Source of the DNA: Excoecaria cochinchinensis
Taxonomy: Eukaryota > Streptophyta > Magnoliopsida > Malpighiales > Euphorbiaceae
Assembly: GCA_947683425.1 (NCBI GenBank)
Contig: CANTUQ010000037.1
Coordinates: 8,228,501 to 8,292,500 of the forward strand
Direction: 5' to 3'
DNA length: 64,000 nucleotides
This document shows, piece by piece, positions 47,358 to 58,938 of the stretch (positions are counted from its first letter, which is position 1; each line of letters begins with the position of its first letter). A program made the translations under genes and the position numbers. Under the pieces are notes generated by a model. The model was not told the DNA's origin, did no database searches, and worked only from the letters and a program-made list of their open reading frames with translations.

Positions 47358-49156
47358 GGGACATTTTTATATTTAGGGTGTTTTAAAAAGTTAATTGGAA
47401 TTTTGGGGTGTTTTAAGTTTATTTGGGAGAATGGGGTAGTTTACCCATTTCCGCAACAAAGATTTGCGGAAAAGGGTAAAGTAAATTTTTTTTTTTATTT
47501 TGTTGGGCAGCTTTCCCATTGAAAATGGGAAAAGCTGCACACGGCAGCTTTTCCATGGGAAAAGCTGCCCCTTTATTTTTTTTTTAAAAAAATTAATTTT
47601 ATTTTTTTTTAATCTTTTTTAATTTTGGAGGTTTTTTTAATTGTTTATGTTAATATTTGTTTTATTTTTTAAAAATTTTAGATGAAAAAACCTTAATTTA
47701 TTTATACAACCAAAATATATTTTTTTACTCAATTTGATAAAATGTTAGCCTATTTATTAATACATAAAAATGTTTTCATTTTACTCAATTTAATTAATAA
47801 AATAAAAAATTTGTAGATTAATAACAATTCATTAAAATATAAAATTAATAATATTTCGTGCAATCAAAATAATTTAAAATAAAAATAATACATTCATTAT
47901 ATATTAATAGAATACGACATGTTTTTTTATACTTAGTGTCAATATATATTTTTAAAAATATAGACAATTATTTAGGAATATAAGTAAGGGAGGGAAATCT
48001 AAAATTTAATAAAATTTGTAACAGGATTTAAAAATAAATTTTGTTGTTTGTAATTTTTTTTAACTGGTTTTATTTAGAGAAAAAAACTCTATTTGTCTAA
48101 TAAGAGCGGGAAGATTTTTTTTTTCTTAAATTTAATTTTTTTTTTGCTTATTTATAGTAACCAAGATTTGCTTCTAATTGCAAAATTATCTGCTTGGTTT
48201 TCATCTATTTATTATTCTAAATTCTAAATTCATACCATAGGAATCACTAACCCCAAATTAATACCACGGAAATCACCGAATTGAGGCTCAAGTTAAATCT
48301 TTAACTGGTTTTTATAAGATAACAAAAATTAAAATTAGTAAAATTTAAGCATATAGGAGCCAAAATAAGAGTATAATTTTAATTTTTAGAGTTATAAATT
48401 TTAATATATACTCTATTTATCTATATGAGAGCCAAATTGAAAATATACTTTTAATTTATTGAAATTGTAACATATATATTACATGTGTAATTTTTTAAGT
48501 TTGGAAAGTTCCGGATCCCAATCTTCATTTCCCTGCCTTACTTATATTCCTAAATAATTGTCTATATTTTTAAAAATATATATTCACACTAAGTATAAAA
48601 AATCATGTCGTATTCTATTAATATATAATGAATGTATTATTTTTATTTTAAATTACTTTGATTGCACGAAATATTATTAATTTTGTATTTTAATGAATTT
48701 TTATTAATCTACAAATTTTTTATTTTATTGATTAAATTGAGTAAAATGAAAACATTTTTATGTATTAATAAATAGGCTAACATTTTATCAAATTGAGTAA
48801 AAAAATATATTTTGGTTGTATAAATAAATTAAGGTTTTTTCATCTAAAATTTTAAAAAAACAAAACAAATATTAACATAAACAATTAAAAAAAACCTCCA
48901 AAATTAAAAAAGATTAAAAAAAAATAAAATTAATTTTTTTTAAAAAAAAATAAAGGGGCAGCTTTTCCCATGGTTTCCCATGCCCCTTTGCCATGGGAAA
49001 GCTGCCCAACAAAATAAATAAAAAATATTTACTTTTCCCATTTCCGCAAATCTTTGTTGCGGAAATGGGTAAACTACCCCATTCTCCCAAATAAAAATTA
49101 AAACACCCCAAAATTCCAATTAACTTTTTAAAACACCCTAAATATAAAAATGTCCC
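47358..49156. mobile_element. Non-autonomous Mutator-like foldback element
   Basis: It is flanked by a perfect 9-bp duplication GTGTTTAAA (47349-47357 and 49157-49165), the size used by Mutator-like transposases. The ends are GGGACATTTTTATATTTAGG and its inverse. The inverted arms are about 630-640 bp (47358-47997 and 48527-49156), with an AT-rich loop of about 530 bp. The arms carry internal GGGCAGCTTTTCCCATGG-type palindromes. It has no transposase. Two short ORFs in the arms mirror each other and are not genes. It lies in the badnavirus leader and is therefore younger than that insertion. Confidence 0.92.
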
Positions 49157-49264
49157 GTGTTTAAAAGACTTAGATAGGCCCAAAAATACAGGCATGTAGA
49201 TCCTGTATGGGAACCCTCTGAGGTGAGAACAGATATAAATCTATAAAATTTAGTTATATAATTA

Positions 49265-49804
49265 ATGTCAGCAAGGTTTGAACAAACTATTCAAGATTGG
49301 TATACCCAAACTCGTATATCCAATCTTGAGTATCTAAATCTTGAATTTCCCAATGCTTTCTCTGTTCAAAAATCTAAATTTCCTTGCTTCTTTAAAACTA
49401 ATTAAGAAAACCATTCACTAGTAAGCCAAGATCTTTGTATTGACTCTCTAGTAGATCTAAGCTTGATAAATTTTCAAAATATAGCAGTAGTTTTTGATAG
49501 ACTTTCTCTTCTTTCAAAAACCTCTTTGAAGCATTTTCATAAAATACAAGAAGATCAAGCTACCTTTCAACACCAAATCTTCAAAAACTTTGAAGAAATT
49601 GACAAAAAGCTTGAATCTTTTCTGAGTTTAATAGAGGATCAAAAACCTCTAACTTTGAATCAAGTAAGAAAACTTGTGCAGGAAATCTCTAAACAACCCA
49701 AGTTGGCAGAAAAGCAAGCCCTCCACCTCACCACTGAGCTCAAAGAAGAAGTAGAAAAGGTGCAAATCCTTATCAAGGATCTAACCAAATTTATAACTTC
49801 ATGA
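49265..49804 (+). pseudogene. Badnavirus ORF1 (broken)
   Basis: The frame from ATG 49265 to TGA 49804 is 180 codons with one internal TAA at 49403. The start (MSARFEQTIQDWY) has the pattern of badnavirus ORF1 proteins. The second half is rich in Lys/Glu with heptad-like Leu spacing. The role of badnavirus ORF1 is poorly known; it is reported with virions in some species. The stop overlaps the next ORF as ATGA, typical for this genus. Confidence 0.8.
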
Positions 49805-50223
49805 GCTGGAGGCTCACAGCCGAAACAGAAGAATACCTTGAAGCCTTGCAGGCCACAAAAACAATTGAAGAACCTGCTCAAGGGTTTGTCAAACCAACAC
49901 TTGAAGCATCCAAAGGACAAATCAGCTTGATTAAAACCGTGATCAAGCAAAACAACACAATCATCCAGCTATTGTGTAAACAGCAACAAGAGATCTCTTT
50001 CATAAAGGAGGAATTGGAGTAACTCTAAAAAGGGAATAGGCAAAGTAGAGAAATTCCTGAACAACTTGAAGAATTAATTACTCAACTTCAGGAAAAGCTA
50101 AGAACTGTAAATTTAGGAGGGGCAGCACCTTCTAATCACAGTGTCTACCCGCCCTGGCACAACAAGTTGTACGTTTATGACGCGCAGTCATACAAGTATC
50201 CCCATCAGAAGAAGGAAAAATAA
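49801..50223 (+). pseudogene. Badnavirus ORF2 (broken)
   Basis: It begins with the ATG of an ATGA overlap and runs 141 codons to TAA 50223. Two close internal stops fall near 50020 and 50029. A heptad-like helical segment lies at residues 40-75, followed by a Lys/Tyr-rich tail. In badnaviruses ORF2 encodes a small virion-associated nucleic-acid-binding protein with a coiled coil. The position and ATGA coupling support the call more than the sequence does. Confidence 0.72.
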
Positions 50224-50236
50224 AAGCAGAAACAAA

Positions 50237-53200
50237 ATGAGTAGAACTCAGACTGAGACGGAACAAGCTCCTCCTATTCTAGAGCAAACTAACCAATCTT
50301 CTCAAATCCCTACCTATGAAGATAAAATTAGAAACTATAGAAGGAGAGCAAGAGTGCGACACCAAATAGAAAGGAGACTCCAAAGGAGGCCTGGAAGATT
50401 TGGCCAATCTTTGGAAAGCATGTTAAATCCAGAAGCCCAACTAAGAATATCTCAAAGGAGAAGGGCAAATCTTGTGCCCGCTGAAATACTTTATGACTCT
50501 GGCTATTCTCAGCCTCAGCATAGGGTTTATCAACACTACTCTGAAAGGCGAATCAGGGTGGTAGAAGAAGGGCAACAGGAAGATTTGCAATTTATTGAAC
50601 CTGAAAGCTATCAAAGGCTGGTGGAAGCTGGTATGCAGCATATATATTTGGGTTTAATAATGATCAGAATTCATGCCCTCCATAGAAGAAATGCAGGGAC
50701 GAGGGCCTTAGTAGTCTTTAAAGACATTAGGTGGCGTGGAGATCGATCCATTCTTGGAACCATGGAAGTAGATTTATCAGATGGTACTCAACTTGTTTAT
50801 ATTGCACCAGCAATGATGATGAGTATCTAAGATTTCTACAACCACATACAGATCTCAATTCAAACTAGGGGTTATGACGATTGGCAAGGAGGGGAAAGCA
50901 ATCTCCTAATATCTAGATCTCTAGTAGGGCGCTTAACGAATAATAGCTTTGCTGGCTTTCGTTACAATGTCCAACATGTAGCAGACTACCTTACCAGCAA
51001 TGGGATAAGAGCAATTCCAGGAGAATCACGTAACTCAAGGGAATTGGAAGGGCAAATGTGGAGATTAAGACCATCCAGGATGAATCCTGCAACCCAACCC
51101 CAATCTTTGTACTCAAGAAGTAGATCTGATGGCTCAATCTCTTTAAGATTCAATAACTACAGAGAAGCAGCGCAAAGAACCGGAATACATAGATAGGATA
51201 CACAATCCATGGAAATACGAACAAGAATGGGATACCCTTGGAGAACCTAGTGGAAAATATGACTTTTATGTCAAATACTCAGCACCAGAAAGTGCAAAAG
51301 TTGCTATTGAGGACATACAACCTTCAGGCTGGGATGAAGATGATGGTTCAAGATACCCCCCAGAATGGTATCATCCTTCTAATCCAGAATATGATGAAAA
51401 AACTGGAAGGATAATCAAATTCAAACAAGAAACTGTTATAAAGGAAACAGCTTTGCCAACAACCATCATTAAAGGAGAAGAAAATCCAATATGGGATACT
51501 GAATCATCGGATGAAGCAACATCAAGTTATGATTGGGAAAATCCATTTGCAAACCAAGAAGATCGCCTTGATCATCTTGCTGCCAATGCGGAAGAATTGC
51601 AAGGTCTAATGGATTACCCAATAAGAAAACCTAAAGAAACTGGGCTATCAAGCTCAGTAACCTCAGCTTACAGACCTCCCAATGAACCAGTAATAGGTCC
51701 AGTCCAATACCCACCTGCAACTACAATTGAGCCAGCCCAGAACCCAATAACTGTAGATCAAATCAGGACACGAACTAAAGATTTTGGGAAAGCATATACT
51801 GGCCAATGGACACTGCCCTCAGCCCAGCAAACAATGGGGACCATGTTAGTTTTGCCTGATGATATTGGACTACACAATGATGTTATTTCAAGATGGGAGT
51901 CCATTACTCTTAATCTGGTTAATGAAAAAGTATGGTCCGATAACAAAGCAAAGGCTATGTACATTGAAAATCTGTTAGGGGAAGTTGAAAAGAAAATTTG
52001 GATACAATGGAGAAGTCAGTTCCTTAATGAGTATGAAGAATTGCTTACTATAGCAGAAGATACTCAGAATATACTCTCTCAGATAAGGAGAGTTCTGATC
52101 CTTGAAGATCCTTACCAAGGAGAAACTGAAGAACAAAACAGAGCTTACATTGATCTTGAAAGATTATCATGTCACAATGTTAAGGATATATTCAGTTTCA
52201 TGAATCAGTTCAAAATTCTAGCAGCCAAATCAGGAAAAATGTATTCAAGCCCTGAGCTCTTAGAAAAGTTTTTCAGGAAGATGCCAACACTAACTGGCAA
52301 GGAGATAGAAGAAGCTTTTAAAGCTAAATATCCAGGAAACACCATTGGAGTCCTTCCAAGGATTCATTTTGCCTATCAACATTTGGCAGAATTATGCAAA
52401 AAGGCAGCCCTTCAAAGAAGCCTTAAAGACCTGGATTTCTGTAGCAAAATACCTGTTCCGGGCTACTATGATAGTGGTAAAAGGTATGGCCTGAGAAAAT
52501 CAAAGACATATAAAGGAAAACCACATGATAGCTATGTCAGGGTTTTTAAAAGGAAAAATAAAGATAAAGTCCGGAAGTGCAAATGCTACATATGCGGAGA
52601 AGAAGGACATTTTGCTCGGGAATGCAAAAGAAATCAGGGAAACATTGTCAGAGCAGCAGTAATGGATAATTTGGATCTCCCAGAAGAATGGGATGTAGTT
52701 TCCATTGACATGAATGAAGAATTCAGTGATGCCATATGCAGTATTTCTGAAGGAGAAGCAGGATCAACAACCCACAACGCCAGTACATTACTGGAAGATC
52801 TACCCTTTGAAGAAACAGTATTTGTTCTTGGGGAGGCAGATTGTGGTTGGAAAAAACAAGTAAAGTTACCAGAAATACAGGAAAATTGTCAGCATCACTG
52901 GAAAATAAATGAAGAAATTCCATATGTAACAAAAAGGAAATGCCAGCTATGCCAAATACAGACCAATGATAGGATGAGGATTCACTGCTCTAAATGCCAA
53001 TTAACCTGTTGTCCTTTATGTTCAAGTTATTATTTTCATATTAGAATAACTCCAAAACCGGCAAAAGCACCCGTTTACAGAACCAAAGATGAATTCATCA
53101 AGGAACTCCTATCCTACATTAACTATTTGATGGTTGAAAATTCAAGGTATCAAAGGATGCTAACCCAGCAGCTTGAGGATGACCTAGTAAATTTGAAGAT

Positions 53201-53315
53201 CCCAGATCAACCTGACATAATTGCTGGAAGTAGCAAAGGAAAAGGAATAATAATTGAAGAAGAAAAGGATGAAACCCGATCAAAGGAATCTTTCCTTTAC
53301 ATATCTTCTTCATGA
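50237..53315 (+). pseudogene. Badnavirus ORF3: movement and coat regions (broken)
   Basis: The start is chosen at ATG 50237, just after ORF2. The N-terminal part carries the badnavirus movement-protein region (core near 50600-51060, including YNVQHVADYLTSNGI). A TAA at 50828 and a frameshift near 51165 break it. The coat region runs from about 51450. A CCHC knuckle (CYICGEEGHFAREC) lies at about 52588-52629, followed by the second Cys-rich region (CQLC, then CSKCQLTCCPLC) at about 52940-53025. The reading ends at TGA 53315, where the sequence turns into an inverted RT segment. Movement protein mediates cell-to-cell spread and coat protein packages DNA. It is non-functional here. Confidence 0.88.
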
Positions 53316-54145
53316 TGGTATTAATTCCTGGTAAAGAGTACTGGTCTTTATAGGTGTTGTCATTAAGGCTTCGGTAGTTGAAGACCATCCTTTCTTTTCC
53401 TTTTACTTCTTTACCTATTACTGGATCCATGGTTGTTCCTGAATTGACCATAAATGCCATAGTTCGATGCCTGCTTTTACTTGGCCTGATTACTCCTATA
53501 TCAAGGAGAGCTTTGATGTGTCTTTCGAACTGTTCCTTCATTGTTGGAGTTACATGCTTTAATGGCTTATCTTCAATGGTTAGGTCCGGATTGATGATTT
53601 CCAATTTACATTGGATTTTATTCTTTTTCCAATGCCTTAATGGATCCTCTCCAATGTAGCCTTGATCTTTTAGCTTGTTTATTATTCTGCTAAATCTCAA
53701 CTCAAAGTCTTTATTCTTAAAAACTGAGGAGAAATAGACCAGCTCATTCAACTCCAAATATTCCTGCTCCTCTAAGTCCAGTTCAGGAATCGCTTTAGCC
53801 CCTTTTAACTCAAGATCTGCTTGGGTAACTATGGAGGTAACATTTTTGTAAAAGGTAACAGTGTTTCCTTCTATACGTAATCCTCCATACATGCTTCTAA
53901 TGAAATTACACCCAAGTAGCATTTGAATACCATCTTCCTTTATTGACATAGGTACTGCGTATGTAAATGGTATTCTGAACCTGTTACACTCAATGTTCAT
54001 TGTTCCTGGCTTCAACTTTTGCTTCACATACTGTTTTGAGTTTATCCCGCTTAAGTTGATAGCGTATGGGCTTGCTTCCACTGCTTCCTTAGGGATTGAG
54101 TTTAAATCATGCTGATGCTCCTGTATCAAGTATAGCTCTTACTGA
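53316..54145 (-). pseudogene. Badnavirus protease and RT segment, inverted
   Basis: On the minus strand, starting near 54145, an aspartic protease active site (ILDTGAS) is followed by a frameshift at about 54113. The main frame runs 54129 to 53316: protease body with MLLGCNFIRS, then the RT start with CKLEIINPDL, RHIKALLDIGVIRPSKS, and FNYRSLNDNTYKDQYSLPG just before the junction. Orientation is opposite to ORF3. The junction at about 53310 sits in ATCTTCTTCATGATGG. The YxDD region and RNase H are absent. The ORF continues as antisense of the coat region, which is an artefact. Confidence 0.85.
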
Positions 54146-54154
54146 AAAAGTAAA

Positions 54155-54530
54155 GGAGCAGCAGGATGGGATCTACACAGCTCAGTAGATATTGTCATTA
54201 TTCCCAAAGGAAGATCGTTGGTTCCAACAGAAGTAGGAATATCTATTCCTAAAGGCACTTATGGAATAATAGCCCCACGATCTGGACACGCACTCAAAGA
54301 TGGAATAGATGTTGGGGTAGGAGTGGTTGATGCAGATTATCGAGGACCCATCAGCGTTCTACTATTCGACCACTCAAAAAAGTCATTCGAAATAAAGGAA
54401 GGAGATAAAATCGCTCAGTTGATAATTCAAAAGATAGAGGAACCAAGTCTTGTCAAAATCAATGAGCTGGATAGCACAGACCGAAAATATAATGGATGGG
54501 GGTCGACTGATAAAGCTCATGTGATGATAG
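54155..54530 (+). pseudogene. Badnavirus-associated dUTPase domain
   Basis: All five trimeric dUTPase motifs are in order in one frame: motif 1 GAAGWDLHSS (54155), motif 2 APRSGHALK (about 54275), motif 3 GVVDADYRGPI (about 54325), motif 4 GDKIAQLIIQ (about 54405) and motif 5 YNGWGSTD (about 54490). The motif 3 aspartate and tyrosine are kept; motif 5 has lost the usual second glycine. dUTPase hydrolyses dUTP and keeps uracil out of DNA made by reverse transcriptase. The domain has been reported in a minority of badnaviruses, placed between coat and protease. Here it lies beside the inverted protease end. The frame continues about 80 bases past motif 5 before the duplicated RT piece. Confidence 0.85.
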
Positions 54531-54611
54531 AAGTCGCATCAAAAGAGACTTACATTCCTTCCAGGCGCGTAATCAACAGGCTCTACAACATGATGGTAGA
54601 ACTAAATATCC

Positions 54612-54777
54612 CTGGATCCATGGTTGTTCCTGAATTGACCATAAATGCCATAGTTCGATGCCTGCTTTTACTTGGCCTGGTTACTCCTATATCAAGGAGA
54701 GCTTTGATGTGTCTTTCGAACTGTTCCTTCATTGTTGGAGTTACATGCTTTAATGGCTTATCTTCAACGGTTAGGTC
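54612..54777 (-). repeat. Duplicated 166-bp badnavirus RT fragment
   Basis: This matches 53421-53586 with two differences visible in 166 bases, in the same orientation. It follows the dUTPase frame at CTGGATCC. The duplication and nearby inversion suggest joining of several viral pieces before or during integration. Confidence 0.9.
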
Positions 54778-54875
54778 TATATGTATGCACTTTATACTCT
54801 TCTGATCAATGAGTATTCTTGTGTTTTAAATAATTGTTTCTTGTTGTTCTTTTTTTTATTATTATTTTTTGTAGA

Positions 54876-55850
54876 ATGGATCCTAGTGTTGGTAGCGTGG
54901 ATGAGAGCATCGACACTTCTGTAGAAGCCACTTCTAAAAGACGACGAGTATTTTCTATATGGAATGAGTTCGATTTCATACCATCAAGTCAGTATGATGA
55001 TGGAAAATTCAGAGGAAAGTGTAAGCATTACTTGAAATAATATATTGTTGATTTCACCCATGGGACTTCAAGTTTATAACAGCACTTGAAGGTACGTCCT
55101 AAATTTAATGTTGTGTCTAATGAACTAAAGTATAAGATAGACCAAGATGCATATAAAGAGCGCTTACCTTTAGCTATAATTAGGCATGGGTACACTTTTA
55201 CTTTTGCTGAACATGAGGCTAATAGAAATCTTCATATATACTTAAACCAAGATGTGAAGACGATATGTAGGAATACAGTAAAATCATATTGCTTAAAGAT
55301 ACATAAGAGAAAATTGGATATTCTTAAGAATACTTTAGCTGAAGTACCGGGTAGGATTTGTTTGACCTGTGATGTATGGACATCATGCATTTCAGATGGT
55401 TACCTTTGCTTGACTACTCATTATATGGACAGGGATTGGAAGTTAGCTATAAAATATTGAACTTTTGTCATTTTCCCCCTCCGCACACTGCTTCTATATT
55501 ATATGAAAAAATTTATGACAAGTTAAAATTTTTGGCAATAAAGAAGAAAATTTTTACCATTACTTTAGATAATGCAAGAAATAATGATAATATGCAAGAG
55601 TTATTGAGAGATCAACTTAATTTGCATAGTTATTTGCATTGTAATGGTGAGTTCTTTCATGTACATTATGGAGCTCATATACTAAATCTTATTATTCAAG
55701 AGGGTATATCTATCAGGAAAGGGGTGAAATATGTGAATGGCTCAAAAGCTAGGAAAATTAAGTTTGTTGAATGTGTTGATCAAGTAGGTCTTGAGTTTTT
55801 CAAAGGATTGTGGCTGGATTGTCCCACGAGGTGGAATTCTATGTGATGCT
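54876..55850 (+). pseudogene. Degraded hAT transposase, C-terminus missing
   Basis: An ATG at 54876 follows a TTTTTTGTAG acceptor. A partial BED-like region (IWNEFDF, GKCKH) comes first. The catalytic-core segment RICLTCDVWTSC lies near 55350, an ITLDNARNND motif near 55560, and a YGAHILNLIIQEG motif near 55670. Stops and frameshifts break it repeatedly (about 55038, 55457 and 55844). The C-terminal dimerisation domain is absent. It is related to, but not the same family as, the transposase at 13268. Confidence 0.82.
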
Positions 55851-55944
55851 TGATAAAGCCCTCTTTTATTGAAAGGCTTTTTCACATTTAGCCATTGTTG
55901 ACTCAATATATATTTGGAATCCAACTGATGATCAGTGGAGTTTA

Positions 55945-56590
55945 GTATCTCGTTATTATATCGAAAATTATTTTCATTGACAATATATCAAATGTGTTGA
56001 TCCACATATCGTCCCGTTTGGGCCATCCGACCCATTTGGGCCAATTTTTTTTTTATATTAGTAATTTTAGTATCCCGTTATTATATCGAAAACTAATTTT
56101 TATTAAAAATATATCAAATGAGTCGACTCATATCTCGGCCTGTTTAGGTCATCCGACCCATTTGGGCCAAAAAAAATTTATATTAGTCGTTTTAGTATCC
56201 CGTTATTATATCGGGAATTATTTTTCGTTAAAAATGAATTAAATGGGTCGACCCACATCTCTGTCTGTTTGGGCCACCACTAACCCATTTGGGTCATCCG
56301 ATCCATTTGCGCCAAATTTTTTTATATTAGTCAGTTTAGTATCCCGTTATTATATTGATAATTATTTCCATTAAAAATGAATTAAATGGGTTGACCCACA
56401 TCTCGGTCTGTTTGGGCCACTACTTGGCCCGTTTGGACAATTTTTTTTATATTAATCATTTTAGTATCCCGTTATTATATCAAAAATTATTTTTTGTTAA
56501 AAATGGGTTGACCACATCTCGGCCCGTTTGGGCCTCCACCGACCCATTTGGGTCATCCTACCCATTTGTGTATTATTATAATATTGTTAT
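55945..56590. repeat. About 125-bp subterminal tandem repeat of hAT
   Basis: The word GTATCCCGTTATTAT or a variant occurs at 55945, 56070, 56195, 56339 and 56464, spaced 125, 125, 144 and 125 bp. Each unit also has a GGGTCGACCCACATCTC block and a CCCATTTGGGCC block. Related units in inverse orientation are found at 59110-59500 in the neighbouring hAT element. Confidence 0.88.
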
Positions 56591-56768
56591 CAGATATTTA
56601 TTATTATTGCAGTTAAGGAGGAGTCTCCAGATCATATGAGAAAATTATTTTCAAAATCATATCAAAGTTTTTAGCCAATGGGTTGATCTAATCCGCCCAA
56701 CCCATTTGGGCATTTGACCCATATTTTTTGGTCCATTTATAACCCGCCCATTTATGACCCAACCCAAA

Positions 56769-57650
56769 TGATGCGGAACCCAATAGCTATCGAGCTACAA
56801 ACCTACACATACAAATTCAGTTAGCAAAATCAAAGAAATAAAAACCCTCCCTATTGAACCCCCAAACAACATGTGAATGGAAACGCAAATAATTGGGAAA
56901 ATAAGAATAGGAAAAACGCCACAACTCAAAGAATTGATAAGTAATTCAAGTTCTTCATGCAATAGAAAAGAAAGCAATTTCACTTTCCATCTAAGCAAAG
57001 GAATTCGGTTATGCCAAAGAGAATAGCATAAAATAAAGATTGAAATTCACATCAAAACATAACCTATTTATATGGTGGCTAACCCTAGGTAACACTTAAC
57101 CTAAAAAAAAAAAAAACTAATAAGACCTTTAACTAAGGTAAGCCGAATTCCCATGGGCTAAGGTAAACAAATAAGCCCAATTTACAATGACTAAACATAA
57201 CTTAAAACAAAACCCAATAATTTAAAAGAGTTGGCCGAATTTTCAAGCTCAAAAGAAAAGACTAACTAATAACCCAACTAGCTAAACTAAAGAAAGCCCA
57301 AACGCCTACCTAACTTAAATGAGTCATGTGACTTTTTAAATGAAACACTTGTACAATTGAAGCCCAAGTTACATAAACCCAGAGTTGAATTAAGTTGGCC
57401 TAATTCCATCACATACTTCCAAAATGCTAAGTACTTTATGCATGCCTCCTTTAAGATCTCTTTAACACTTCTCAAAAGCATCTTCATGTAGCTCTTGAGT
57501 AACAAAACCTTGCACATAGGCTGTCATAGCCATCTTCAGTTTCTTAGCTTTCCTTCTTGTGATTGGACCACTTGGCATCTTTAATGGATCTTTGATAGTT
57601 TATGGTTTTGATGGTGAATCTGCATCACCAAACCCGTCCAATTTGTCACC
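56769..57650 (-). mobile_element. Ty3/gypsy fragment: 3' LTR and polyprotein tail
   Basis: On the minus strand a short piece at about 57650-57480 reads as a polyprotein tail with the common SGPITRRKAKKLK pattern. It continues into an LTR-like AT-rich region ending ...TTCCGCATCA at 56769, a frequent LTR terminus in plants. It truncates the hAT end at 56768. The LTR start and target duplication are not identified. Confidence 0.5.
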
Positions 57651-58930
57651 TCTAAAAAAATACTATTTAGGATGAAATGGGATAAACTCACAACAAATTA
57701 AAAATAACATATCAGTTTTGTCAACACTTTAATTTTTAAGTAGATTAGTTGTCGCGAAAAAAATTTAAAAGATGAGTTGAATTTTTGCTAAATTTATTAG
57801 ATAAACAATAATGTAGAAATTAAGAACTAGAAGATATTGATTGAGATTTTTTCTATATTGATAATTTGTAATGTATTTGTCAATTGTATCACTAATTTAA
57901 TTAGTCCAAATTTTGATTTTTGAATAAAGTGAATGTAACAAAAAATTTAATGATCAAATTGAATTTTTTGTCAATTTGAGAAAATAGATGATAGCATTTA
58001 AATCTACAAATAAGTAAAATCGATTAAGATTTTTTATTTTAATAATTCATTGATGTATTTTTCTTTTAGATAGTAAAATACTAAACCCCCATTATATTTT
58101 ATCTTGTAAAAAAAAATTAGTTTTTCAATTATTTACTAAATTTTTGGATTAATTAAATGATAAGGTTGCATTTTGAATTTCATAATTAAATTAAAAGTGT
58201 AATTTTACCCTTATTTATTAATTTCACTAAAATTGTGCTCCATCTTAGGTAATTTACACATTCTCTTTTTTTACACTCTTAATTGAAAAGGGTAATTAAA
58301 GAGTAACTCATATATCATAGTAATATTTTGAATCCCTAACATGAAAGAGGCAATAAAAGAATTAAGTTAGCATTAGAAAAGATAATTAATAGAGTAATAG
58401 CTAGTACATTAACTATGTTATTTCTCTTTGGCAAAAGGTGCAAAAATGAAACTAAAATTTGGCAAAATGTGTCATTTCGTTTTTAATGTTTATTTTGGTG
58501 AAATGTAATGGTTGAATGGGTGTGAATGGATCCTGTTTCCATATCAGCAAAAAAAAAAAAATGTAAGGTGACATGTGGTGATAAATAAATGAGTTAAGGT
58601 GAATTTCACCGTCAAGTCAGTAAATAAAGTTTGTCAAAATTAACGACCTTTTTAATCAGGGATAAAATTTTTCTAATTTTAAAATATTAAAAATAATATC
58701 GCACCAAAAAAAGTAACTATTTGGAGCAAATTGCATGTTTTGAAAAAGTTTAAGGGCATCTTTATACTATTGGCCTTGTTCTTTTAAAGAAATAGTTAGT
58801 ATTAGAAAATTAGTAAAAAAGGACTTCAAGTAAATTGCAATGAGCTTTTTTCTAAAGTTGAGGTTCCATCATTTTCTTAATGGTTATGTCAAAAATTGAA
58901 ATAAATTTGAAGAGAAATGGAGTATCATAA
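57651..58930. other. AT-rich intergenic sequence, no gene
   Basis: I see no coding signal, TIR or tandem structure that I can support. Several short words (TTTGGCAAAATGTG-type) near 58430-58510 suggest old repeats. The 8-bp duplication ATTAATTT of the next hAT element begins at 58931. Confidence 0.5.
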
Positions 58931-58938
58931 ATTAATTT

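Larger units (their letters stand above)
47038..54777 (+). mobile_element. Rearranged endogenous badnavirus
   Basis: Gene order from 47155 is badnavirus-like: primer site, leader, ORF1, ORF2 and ORF3 with movement, coat and zinc-finger regions. After 53315 the order is broken. A protease-RT block is inverted (to about 54145), then comes a dUTPase in plus orientation, then a second short inverted RT piece (54612-54777). Stops, a frameshift and a 1.8-kb Mutator-like insertion in the leader confirm a decayed genomic relic. The left limit is approximate. RNase H is not seen. It cannot yield a virus from this locus alone. Confidence 0.85.
54778..56768 (+). mobile_element. hAT element, truncated right end
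   Basis: It contains a degraded hAT transposase and about 125-bp subterminal repeats. The final terminal region (56640-56768) is the inverse of the intact left end of the element at 58939. The last TIR bases are lost where a Ty3/gypsy LTR starts at 56769. The left end is not resolved; 54778 is the edge of the viral duplicate. Confidence 0.75.

Noticed and set aside
53119..53315. C-terminal part of the minus-strand protease-RT ORF
   Set aside because: Past the inversion junction this is only antisense of the coat-protein region.
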